From Streptomyces sp. NRRL WC-3618 (GTDB lineage Bacteria > Actinomycetota > Actinomycetes > Streptomycetales > Streptomycetaceae): a DNA stretch of 64,000 bases. The stretch is from assembly GCF_001280005.1 (NCBI RefSeq), contig NZ_LGDW01000259.1, forward strand, positions 5,606 to 69,605. Reading direction: 5' to 3'. Below the pieces are notes generated by a model. It saw nothing but the letters and a program-made list of their open reading frames with translations, ran no database searches and had not been told where the DNA came from. Shown here in pieces: positions 57,778 to 64,000 of this stretch (its first letter is position 1; each line of letters begins with the position of its first letter). The position numbers were made by a program, and so were the translations under genes.

Positions 57778-58488
57778 TTGCGCAGCACGCCAGTTCGCAC
57801 CACCAGCCCCGGCAGCGGTACCGGGGCCGGTACCAGGGCCGCCGGAACCGGGCCCTCCGAAACAGGCCGCCGCATACCCGTCGCCGTACACGCGGCCGAC
57901 CCGATCTCCCGCGCCGGCGCGGTCAGCCAGCTGCGGCAGCACCCGGTGGTCGAACTCCGGGACGAGAAGGACAGCGGGCCCGGCGTCGTGGCCCTGCTGG
58001 TCAGCGAGACCCTCGACGACGCGACGCTGTCACGGCTGCGCCGACTCGTCCGCAGCGAGGGCGCCAAGGCCGTTCTCGTGGTCGGCGTGCTGCGCGAGAA
58101 CGAACTCCTGGACGTCATCGAGTGCGGCGTCGGAGCCATCGTCTGGCGCCACGAGGCCACCGGACGCAGGCTGGCACAGGCCGTACTCGCCGCCGCCCGC
58201 GGTGACGGCGACCTGCCCTCCGACCTGCTCGGACGGCTCATCAGCCAGGTGGGCACCCTGCACCGCACGGCGGCCGGCCAGCCCGTCGTCCCCACCTCGG
58301 GACTCGCGCCGCGCGAGGTCGATGTCCTGCGCCTCGTCGCCGAGGGACTCGACACGGGGGAGATCGCCGCCAAGCTGTCCTACTCCGAGCGCACGGTCAA
58401 GAACGTGATGCATGGACTCACCACCCGGCTGCGTCTGCGCAACCGGGCGCATGCCGTGGCCTATGCCCTGCGGGAAGGCTACATCTGA
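57778..58488 (+). CDS. LuxR-family response-regulator-like transcription factor
   Basis: This protein has 236 residues from TTG 57778, preceded by GGGGGCAG. After a short disordered stretch, a receiver-like domain (about 33-150: VAVHAADPISRAGAVSQLRQ, VVALLVSETLDDATLSRLRR, KAVLVVGVLRENELLDVIEC) is seen, but the expected phospho-acceptor Asp is not at the end of the third strand (ALLVSETL), so it is probably an atypical, phosphorylation-independent regulator. The C-terminal LuxR helix-turn-helix is GLAPREVDVLRLVAEGLDTG then ERTVKNVMHGLTTRLRLRNR. Target unknown. Confidence 0.85.
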   Translation: MRSTPVRTTSPGSGTGAGTRAAGTGPSETGRRIPVAVHAADPISRAGAVSQLRQHPVVELRDEKDSGPGVVALLVSETLDDATLSRLRRLVRSEGAKAVLVVGVLRENELLDVIECGVGAIVWRHEATGRRLAQAVLAAARGDGDLPSDLLGRLISQVGTLHRTAAGQPVVPTSGLAPREVDVLRLVAEGLDTGEIAAKLSYSERTVKNVMHGLTTRLRLRNRAHAVAYALREGYI

Positions 58489-58562
58489 CCGAAAGGGCAA
58501 TCGAACAGGGCGTGCGGGCACCAACTCCTGCCCGACAGGCCCCTCTTGCGGCATTCCTGCGG

Positions 58563-58592
58563 CTTGCCGGGCCTCAGTCGCGGCCCGGCAAG
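58563..58592. terminator. Hairpin between convergent genes
   Basis: CTTGCCGGGCC (58563-58573) and GGCCCGGCAAG (58582-58592) form an 11-bp perfect stem around an eight-base loop that includes the stop codon of the MazG-like gene. No T-run follows on either strand. It could still stop transcription from both sides. Confidence 0.5.
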
Positions 58593-58930
58593 GGAGCCGC
58601 AGAGGCAGCGGGGCCGCCCAGTGAGCGTTCCCTGACCCGTTCCAGGTGGGCCGTGAAGACCTCGCGGGTGTCCGGGGTCAGGGCGCGCAGGGCCACCATC
58701 GCCGTGAGAGCGACGTCGCACAGCTCCGACTGGACGTCGTCCCACGTGTGGGTGGTCCCCTTGCGCGGGTTCTGGCCGGTCGCGCCGATCACCGCCTGCG
58801 CGACCTCGCCGACCTCCTCGGCCAGCTTCAGTACACGCATCAGGAGGCCCTCGCGGCCGGGGTGCGCCTGGTGGGCGTCGAGCCAGGTCGAGAGGTCGTC
58901 GATCGCTGCCCAGACGGTGTCATCGGCCAT
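58574..58930 (-). CDS. MazG-like nucleotide pyrophosphohydrolase family protein
   Basis: This 118-residue all-alpha protein shows the MazG core VLKLAEEVGEVAQAVIGATG, with the ExxE half near residue 39, and VQSELCDVALTAMVALRAL, with the ExxxD half near residue 67. These acidic residues bind magnesium in the family. RKGTTHTWDD between them is typical of actinobacterial MazG-like proteins. It may hydrolyse aberrant or regulatory nucleoside triphosphates in the cytoplasm. The ATG at 58928-58930 is chosen because upstream sequence in frame has no family character. Confidence 0.88.
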   Translation of the reverse strand: MADDTVWAAIDDLSTWLDAHQAHPGREGLLMRVLKLAEEVGEVAQAVIGATGQNPRKGTTHTWDDVQSELCDVALTAMVALRALTPDTREVFTAHLERVRERSLGGPAASAAPLPGRD

Positions 58931-59007
58931 GGGAGAAGCCTCCCACGCGACACCCGGCCGCCGGAATCGGTCCATCAGGGCATCAGGCCACTCGTCCTCC
59001 AGTTCCC

Positions 59008-59562
59008 CTAGTCCTCGAACAGCGCGTCCTGCGTGCCCTGTTGACGTTGCCGCACGCGCCGGTTGCGCGCCCCCACGACCAGCGCCGTGACGGCGGCCGT
59101 GCCGGCGAGGGCCGCCGGGACCATCCAACCCCGGTCGAGTACGTGGCCCAGCGCGTGGTCGAGGGAGAGCCGGCCCGGGCCCGTCACCGCGAGGCCCGCC
59201 GCCGCGAGGCCCAGGGTGGCGGCGTACTCGTAGCCGCCCTCCGCGTTGAAGAAGCCGTTGGGCGCGTGCACGGCGGCGGCGCCCGCCATCGCGCCCGCTG
59301 CCGCCGCGCCGGCCGCCGGAGTGGCCAGGCCCAGCGCGAGCAGGGCGCCGCCGCCCGTCTCCGCGAGGCCCGACGCCGTGGCGCTGGCCTTTCCGGGTGC
59401 GTAGCCGACGGACTCCATGAAGGCGCCGGTGCCTTCGAGGCCGTGCCCGCCGAACCACCCGAAGAGTTTCTGCGCGCCGTGCGCCGCCAGCACCCCGCCC
59501 GTCCCCAGACGGAGCAACAACAGCCCCAGATCACGCCGGTCGTATCGGTCGTCACAGGTCAT
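59008..59562 (-). CDS. DoxX family membrane protein
   Basis: This 184-residue protein has four hydrophobic segments: LGLLLLRLGTGGVLAAHG, GLAETGGGALLALGLATPA, an Ala/Gly-rich span near residue 90, and WMVPAALAGTAAVTALVVG. HGAQKLFGWFGGHGLEGTGA is the DoxX signature near residue 28. The C-terminus is basic and lies in the cytoplasm. DoxX proteins are often linked to oxidative-stress or respiratory functions; the exact job here is unknown. Confidence 0.88.
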   Translation of the reverse strand: MTCDDRYDRRDLGLLLLRLGTGGVLAAHGAQKLFGWFGGHGLEGTGAFMESVGYAPGKASATASGLAETGGGALLALGLATPAAGAAAAGAMAGAAAVHAPNGFFNAEGGYEYAATLGLAAAGLAVTGPGRLSLDHALGHVLDRGWMVPAALAGTAAVTALVVGARNRRVRQRQQGTQDALFED

Positions 59563-59654
59563 GCCTCCACCGTCGCACCGATCGCGTTCACCGCACGCGC
59601 GGGGACCGTCCGTGCCTGCCGTTCGGGTGGCGGGGGTCAGGGGGCGGTGCCAGT

Positions 59655-59987
59655 GTGACCGGCATGACGATTCAGACCGCCAAGCTCAGCGACCCGGCCG
59701 TCCGGGCCTTCGTCAACGCCGTGAACGCGCACGACCGCGAGGCCTTCCAGGCCGTCCTGGCGCCCGACGCGACGATGTCCGACGACGGCTCGGACCGTGA
59801 CCTCGCCGACTGGAGCGAGCGCGAGATCTTCTCGTCCCACGGGCACATGGACGTGGCCAGGGAGTCGCGGGAAGGCCGTGTTCTCGTCGCCAACTACAGC
59901 AACGACACCTGGGGCGAGATGCGCACGAAGTGGAGCTTCACCGTCGACGACGGCCGCATCCTGCGCTTCGAGACGGGCCAGGCCTGA
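59655..59987 (+). CDS. SnoaL/NTF2-like family protein
   Basis: This 110-residue protein starts at GTG 59655, with AGGGGG eight bases upstream; ATG 59664 is a close alternative. The cone-like fold is suggested by VRAFVNAVNAHDREAFQAVL, then FSSHGHMDVARESREGRVLV and MRTKWSFTVDDGRILRFETG. No catalytic assignment can be made, because the pocket of this fold serves many enzymes and binding proteins. It is divergent from the DoxX gene and alone in its direction. Confidence 0.82.
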   Translation: MTGMTIQTAKLSDPAVRAFVNAVNAHDREAFQAVLAPDATMSDDGSDRDLADWSEREIFSSHGHMDVARESREGRVLVANYSNDTWGEMRTKWSFTVDDGRILRFETGQA

Positions 59988-60020
59988 CGGAGCACCGACG
60001 GAGCACGGCGGAGCACACGG

Positions 60021-60099
60021 CAGCCGCTCCATGACCCGGTGCGCACCTCGCGGTCCCACGCGAGGTCCACCCCCATCCGGATGCGCCATGGAGCGGCTG
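60021..60099 (+). other. Nested inverted repeats, possible structured RNA or terminator
   Basis: CAGCCGCTCCATG (60021-60033) pairs perfectly with CATGGAGCGGCTG (60087-60099). Inside lie CCTCGCG/CGCGAGG (60046-60052 and 60059-60065) and the palindrome CATCCGGATG (60074-60083). Together they can form a closed, branched structure. It starts 34 bases after the NTF2-like gene, so it may be a 3' terminator, or a small RNA. No T-run follows. Confidence 0.5.
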
Positions 60100-60224
60100 T
60101 CGCCTTCCCCCCCTCGGGTTGGTCCGTTGTGTGTTACCGGAACCTCAGAGCATCAAGTGTGAAGCTCTGGTGGAGAAGGCGTGTTGAGCATATGCCCGCG
60201 ACCGCCCCGAACGCTACGGAGTAA

Positions 60225-60482
60225 TCAATTCCACTTGTGCAGGTTGAGTCCTCGAAGGTGTGTGCGAGTGATGTGCGAGCTGCCGTCAGCCGCGTCCGAC
60301 GTAGGGCCCTCGGGTGCGAGCGCCGCCGTCTCCTCCAGGCGCTCGGTACGGCGTCCCGCGAGCGCCACCGACCAGCCCGCGCGGAGCAGTTCGAGGACGA
60401 CCGCGCGCCCGATGCCGGAACCGGCTCCGGTGACGACCGCGACCTTCCCCTGCTCGGCGGGCGTCGGCTAGCCCTCGCTCAT
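60225..60482 (-). pseudogene. Broken short-chain dehydrogenase/reductase gene (N-terminal fragment)
   Basis: The minus-strand frame opens ATG AGC GAG GGC and hits TAG at codon five. It then reads [20 protein letters not shown] and [20 protein letters not shown], the NADP-binding start of an SDR enzyme. After about 60 residues similarity is lost ([12 protein letters not shown]) and the frame ends at 60225; the catalytic Ser, Tyr and Lys are absent. The ATG overlaps the stop of the Gfo/Idh gene upstream (TGATG), so it was once the second gene of that operon. Both a nonsense change and a 3' deletion are visible. Confidence 0.8.
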
Positions 60483-61483
60483 CAGCGGGCCTCGCCGGGG
60501 TAGCGGACGCCGATCTGCTCCCGGATGGTGTCCATCGTCCGCATCACGGCGAGGGTGCCGTCGAGCGGGACGAGCGGGGACTCGGTCTCACCGGCCCGCA
60601 GGGCGCGCATGACCTCGATGGCCTCGTGCCGGAAGCTGTTGCGGGCGCCGTGGTCCGCAGCGGCGGCGAACTCCTCGGGGGCGTGGCCGTCGCGGTGCAG
60701 CACGAACCGGTTCGCGAAGAAGAACCCGTCGGGTACGTCGATACGGCCCTTGGAGCCGGTGACCGACGCGCCGATGGACGTACCGCCGACGATGGAGCAG
60801 TGCACTGTGGCGAGAGCGCCGCTCTCCCAGGAGAGCAGTGCTCCCGTCTGGAGATCGATGTTCTCCTCGGAGAGCACCGCTCTCGCCGAGATGCCGTCCG
60901 GCTCCCCGAGCAGCAGGTGCGCGAACGACACCGGGTAGACGCCCAGGTCGAGCAGCGCCCCGCCGCCCTGCGCCGGGTCCCGCAGCCGGTGCGAGGGCGG
61001 GAAGGGCCCCTCGAGTCCGAAATCGGCCTGAACGGTCCGTACTTCACCGATCGCGCCGTCCTCGACCAGTGCCTTCAGCTTCCGGACGACCGGGTTGCAG
61101 TACGTCCACATGCCCTCCATCAGGAAGGCGCCGCGCTCCTTCGCCAGCGCGACCAGCTCCTCCGCCTCCCGCACGTTGATCGTGAACGCCTTCTCGCACA
61201 GCACGTTCCGCCCGGCCTCGAGGCACAGACCCGCGGCGGCCCGGTGCGCCGAGTGCGGAGTGGCGACGTACACCACGTCGACGTCGGCGTCCTCGGCCAG
61301 CGACGCCCAGTCGCCGTAGGCGCGGGGGATGCCGAACCGTTCCGCGAACGCCTTCGCGGAGGCCTCGGACCGCGAGGCGACCGCGACGAGCTCCGCGTCC
61401 GGCAGATCCACCAGGTCGGCGGCCATCGCCGCCGCGATGCCTCCCGTAGCCAGAATTCCCCACCGCACGCGTTCAGCCGACAT
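60482..61483 (-). CDS. Gfo/Idh/MocA family NAD(P)-dependent oxidoreductase
   Basis: This protein has 333 residues from ATG at 61483, preceded by GAGGGGCTGGC; an upstream start at 61522 is less likely. The Rossmann domain starts RWGILATGGIAAAMAADLVD and shows VDVVYVATPHSAHRAAA and CEKAFTINVREAEELVALA, the EKP-like motif in which Pro is replaced by Ala (EKA). The C-terminal domain has PAQGGGALLDLGVYPVSFAH, carrying the conserved Asp-Gly-x-Tyr. Substrate is probably a sugar, polyol or dihydrodiol. The following SDR gene is inactivated, so a two-step pathway may have been reduced to one. Confidence 0.9.
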   Translation of the reverse strand: MSAERVRWGILATGGIAAAMAADLVDLPDAELVAVASRSEASAKAFAERFGIPRAYGDWASLAEDADVDVVYVATPHSAHRAAAGLCLEAGRNVLCEKAFTINVREAEELVALAKERGAFLMEGMWTYCNPVVRKLKALVEDGAIGEVRTVQADFGLEGPFPPSHRLRDPAQGGGALLDLGVYPVSFAHLLLGEPDGISARAVLSEENIDLQTGALLSWESGALATVHCSIVGGTSIGASVTGSKGRIDVPDGFFFANRFVLHRDGHAPEEFAAAADHGARNSFRHEAIEVMRALRAGETESPLVPLDGTLAVMRTMDTIREQIGVRYPGEAR

Positions 61484-61600
61484 GCCAGCCCCTCGTTCCG
61501 TGACCTTTGTTACCTCGAACAACCCTGTACGAACGGAATGAACGGACCGCCTGTACGAGCTGAGAGCATAGGTGGCGGATCATTCGAACAGGGAGGGCGT

Positions 61601-62905
61601 ATGCCCGAGCGTGGCAGCACCACGTGGGACGAGAGGAATCCCCAGGCGGGGACCCCGAAAGACAGCCCCCGCTCCGCCCGCTCCCTCCGCCGCACCGGCT
61701 TCCTCGTCACCTTCGTCCTCGGCGGGCTGACGGCGACGCCCCCGCTGGCCATGGACATGTACCTCCCGTCCCTCCCCCAGGTCACCGACTCGCTGCACGC
61801 GCCCGCCGCGAGCGTCCAGTTGACCCTGACCGCCTGCCTGGCGGGCATGGCCCTCGGTCAGCTCCTGATCGGCCCGATGAGCGACCGATGGGGCCGCCGG
61901 CGCCCCCTCCTGGCGGGCCTCGCGGTGTACGTCGTGGCCACCGTCCTGTGCGGCCTCGCGCCCAGCCTGGAGTTCCTGGTCGCCTTCCGGCTGCTCCAGG
62001 GGCTTGCCGGCTCGGCCGGGATAGTCATCGCCCGCGCGGTCGTCCGGGACCTGTACGACGGCGTTGCCATGGCCCGCTTCTTCTCCACCCTGATGCTGAT
62101 CTCGGGGGTCGCCCCGGTCGTCGCGCCGCTCATCGGCGGCCAGATCCTGCGTGTGACGGACTGGCGGGGCGTGTTCGCCGTCCTCACGGTGGTCGGGGTC
62201 GCGCTCGCGGCACTGGTCTGGTTCCGCCTTCCCGAGACCCTCGACCCGGCCGACCGCCACGGCGGCGGAGTCGGCGAGGCGCTCCGCTCCATGCGCACCC
62301 TGGTCGCCGACCGCGTCTTCACCGGGTACGTCCTGGCGGGCGGCTTCGCCTTCGCCGCCCTGTTCGCTTACATAGCCGCGTCCCCCTTCGTCATCCAGGA
62401 GATCTACGGGGCCTCCCCGCAGACGTTCAGCCTGCTGTTCGGCGTCAACTCGGTCGGGCTGGTGGTCGTCGGCCAGATCAACGGCAAGCTGCTGGTCGGC
62501 CGGGTGTCGATGGACAAGGTGCTGGCGGCGGGCCTCGCGGTGATCACCCTGTCGGCGACGGCTCTGCTGCTGATGGCGACGGGCGTGGTCGGCGAGGCGG
62601 GCCTGTTCCCGGTGGCGACCGCGCTCTTCGTCCTGATGTCGGCGATGGGCCTGGCGATGCCCAACACCCAGAGCCTCGCCCTGATGCGCACCCGCCACTC
62701 GGCGGGCGCCGCGTCCGCCCTCCTGGGCACCACCTCCTTCCTGATAGGCGCCGTCGCCTCCCCGCTGGTGGGCATCGCCGGTGAGGAGACAGCCGTCCCG
62801 ATGGCGGTCGTCCAACTGGCGGCAGCGCTGGTGTCGGTCGGCTGCTTCGTGGGACTGTGCCGTCCCTGGAACAGACGTACGGCTCTGGAGGGAGCGGAGA
62901 ACTGA
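61601..62905 (+). CDS. Bcr/CflA-type multidrug efflux MFS transporter
   Basis: This 434-residue protein with GGGAGGGCGT before the ATG has 12 membrane spans. Drug:H+ antiporter (DHA1) features are clear: PPLAMDMYLPSLPQVTDSL in span 1, where the acidic residue sits in MDMYLP, GPMSDRWGRRRPLLAGLAVY as motif A, FRLLQGLAGSAGIVIARAVV and SGVAPVVAPLIGGQILRVTD (motif C region). It would export drugs, or other small molecules, using the proton gradient. It is divergent from the Gfo/Idh gene across about 117 bases. The next gene follows at the stop codon. Confidence 0.92.
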   Translation: MPERGSTTWDERNPQAGTPKDSPRSARSLRRTGFLVTFVLGGLTATPPLAMDMYLPSLPQVTDSLHAPAASVQLTLTACLAGMALGQLLIGPMSDRWGRRRPLLAGLAVYVVATVLCGLAPSLEFLVAFRLLQGLAGSAGIVIARAVVRDLYDGVAMARFFSTLMLISGVAPVVAPLIGGQILRVTDWRGVFAVLTVVGVALAALVWFRLPETLDPADRHGGGVGEALRSMRTLVADRVFTGYVLAGGFAFAALFAYIAASPFVIQEIYGASPQTFSLLFGVNSVGLVVVGQINGKLLVGRVSMDKVLAAGLAVITLSATALLLMATGVVGEAGLFPVATALFVLMSAMGLAMPNTQSLALMRTRHSAGAASALLGTTSFLIGAVASPLVGIAGEETAVPMAVVQLAAALVSVGCFVGLCRPWNRRTALEGAEN

Positions 62906-64000
62906 GCGCCGCCGCACCAAGACTGCGCGTCGACACCCCGGAACGGGCCGGCCTGGACCCCGAGGAGATGTGTCACCTCGTACGGGAGGTACGCGCCCTC
63001 ACGGCCGGCGAGCGCCCCTGGGCACCGGCCGCGGTCGTGATCGTCGGACGCGGCCCGGTGATCGCGGTGCAGGCGGCGGCGGGCTGGGCGGTGCGGTACG
63101 CGTCGTACGACGAGCGCACCGACACCGGAGTGGAACTCCCGGCCGAGGCGCGCGTCCCGGCGACGACGTCGACCCCCTTCGACCTCGCCTCCCTGACGAA
63201 GCTGTTCACGGCCGTGGTGGCGGTGCAGCAACTGGAACGCGGCGCGCTGAGCATGGACGCGCGGGTGGCCGCGTATCTGCCGGACTTCACGGGCGCGGCC
63301 CAACACCACATCACCGTACGGCAGTTGCTCACCCACACCTCGGGCCTGCGCCCCGAACTCCCCCTGTACGACTGCCCGGACGACGCGGCCCGCCGGGCGC
63401 TGCTCAGGGCGGAGGCACCCTCGTCCGCGCCGGGCGCGTACCGCTACTCCGACCTGAACATGCTGCTCCTCCAGTACGTCCTTGAGCGCGTCACCGGCTC
63501 CACCCTGGACGTTCTGATCCACGAGGGCGTCACCGGCCCCCTGGGTATGACGGCGACCGGCTTCGGCCCCTGTCCCGGCGCGGCGGCGACCGAGGACCAG
63601 CGCAGGCCGTGGGCCAAGGCGGAGCGCGGGATGGTGCGGGGTGAGGTCCACGACGAGAACGCGTGGGCGCTGGGCGGGGTGGCGGGCCACGCGGGCCTGT
63701 TCTCGACGGCCCACGACCTGGCGATCCTCTGCCGCTGCCTGCTCACGGGCGGCGCCTACGGCCCGGCCCGCATCCTGGGCGCCGACCACGTGGACCTGCT
63801 GCTGACCCCGCCGGGCCTGGGCTTCGCCGTCGATCAGCCCTGGTTCATGGGGGAGTTGGCGGGGCGGGGAGCGGCGGGACACACCGGCTTCACGGGAACG
63901 TCCCTCGTACTGGACCGGTCGACGGACGCGTTCGTCGTGTTGCTCGCCAACACGGTGCATCCGAAGCGGAGTTGGGGGCGGGTGGGGAACGGGCCCCGGG
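62902..64000 (+). CDS. Serine hydrolase, class C beta-lactamase fold (cut by window end)
   Basis: An open frame runs to the window edge and gives at least 366 residues. FDLASLTKLFTAVVAVQQLE carries the active Ser-x-x-Lys, YRYSDLNMLLLQYVLERVTG the Tyr-x-(Asn/Asp) box, and GLRPELPLYDC with LLTHTSGL the family strand. The third HTG-like box is near GHTGFTGTSLVLDRSTDAF. Family similarity starts at RVDTPERAGLDPEEM, upstream of the first ATG (62968). I therefore place the start at CTG 62902, inside ACTGA at the MFS stop and after GGAGCGGAGAA. GTG 62857, within the MFS gene, is an alternative. It probably acts on peptides, esters or beta-lactams; there is no signal peptide. Confidence 0.82.
   Translation, partial: MSAAAPRLRVDTPERAGLDPEEMCHLVREVRALTAGERPWAPAAVVIVGRGPVIAVQAAAGWAVRYASYDERTDTGVELPAEARVPATTSTPFDLASLTKLFTAVVAVQQLERGALSMDARVAAYLPDFTGAAQHHITVRQLLTHTSGLRPELPLYDCPDDAARRALLRAEAPSSAPGAYRYSDLNMLLLQYVLERVTGSTLDVLIHEGVTGPLGMTATGFGPCPGAAATEDQRRPWAKAERGMVRGEVHDENAWALGGVAGHAGLFSTAHDLAILCRCLLTGGAYGPARILGADHVDLLLTPPGLGFAVDQPWFMGELAGRGAAGHTGFTGTSLVLDRSTDAFVVLLANTVHPKRSWGRVGNGPR

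Overview
The window is high-GC actinobacterial DNA and reads as Streptomyces. Codons end mostly in G or C, GTG and TTG starts are common, and many genes overlap by ATGA or GTGA. Family content (Rhs toxin, sugar ABC importer without its own ATPase, LAL regulator, DUF6400/DUF5947/DUF6084 hydrogenase accessory genes) fits the same genus. No rRNA, tRNA, CRISPR array or transposase was seen.

Region 1 (1-9.9 kb) is a defence island. It opens inside pglY and continues with pglZ, brxD and brxHI, the right-hand part of a type 2 BREX (Pgl) phage-resistance system. pglW and pglX would lie to the left of the window. A DUF3800 protein and a Fic toxin-antitoxin pair follow. The antitoxin appears to join a Phd-like N-terminus to a VbhA-like inhibitory helix.

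Region 2 (9.9-25.8 kb) is a complete locus for a group 1h (formerly group 5) high-affinity [NiFe]-hydrogenase. It holds two small leading genes, hypX, the small and large subunits, a NifU-like protein, three uncharacterised proteins, the maturation protease, a 34-residue membrane peptide, then hypA, B, F, C, D and E. Enzyme, carbamoyl/cyanide pathway, nickel insertion, CO-ligand enzyme and protease are all encoded here. This fits scavenging of atmospheric hydrogen during starvation or sporulation.

Region 3 (25.8-38.7 kb) carries an 8-kb secreted Rhs/YD polymorphic toxin gene (signal peptide, YD repeats, ricin-type lectin, Rhs core, HINT, nuclease-like tip). A candidate immunity gene lies just downstream, and a large secreted DNRLRE/FG-GAP protein is divergent from it.

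Region 4 (38.7-41.3 kb) is a three-gene minus-strand operon: a small protein, a polyprenyl diphosphate synthase and an MpaB/Lcp-type oxygenase. It suggests oxidative processing of an isoprenoid whose identity is unknown.

Region 5 (41.5-54.5 kb) looks like a plant arabinogalactan utilisation locus: GH29 fucosidase, GH43 enzyme, GH51 arabinofuranosidase, two permeases, a solute-binding lipoprotein, a divergent ROK regulator and a GH97 enzyme. Two glycosidase relics lie among these genes.

Region 6 (54.6-64 kb) holds divergent LAL and LuxR-type regulators, then housekeeping or accessory genes: MazG-like, DoxX, NTF2-like, a Gfo/Idh dehydrogenase followed by a broken SDR gene, a Bcr/CflA-type efflux pump and a serine hydrolase cut by the window edge.
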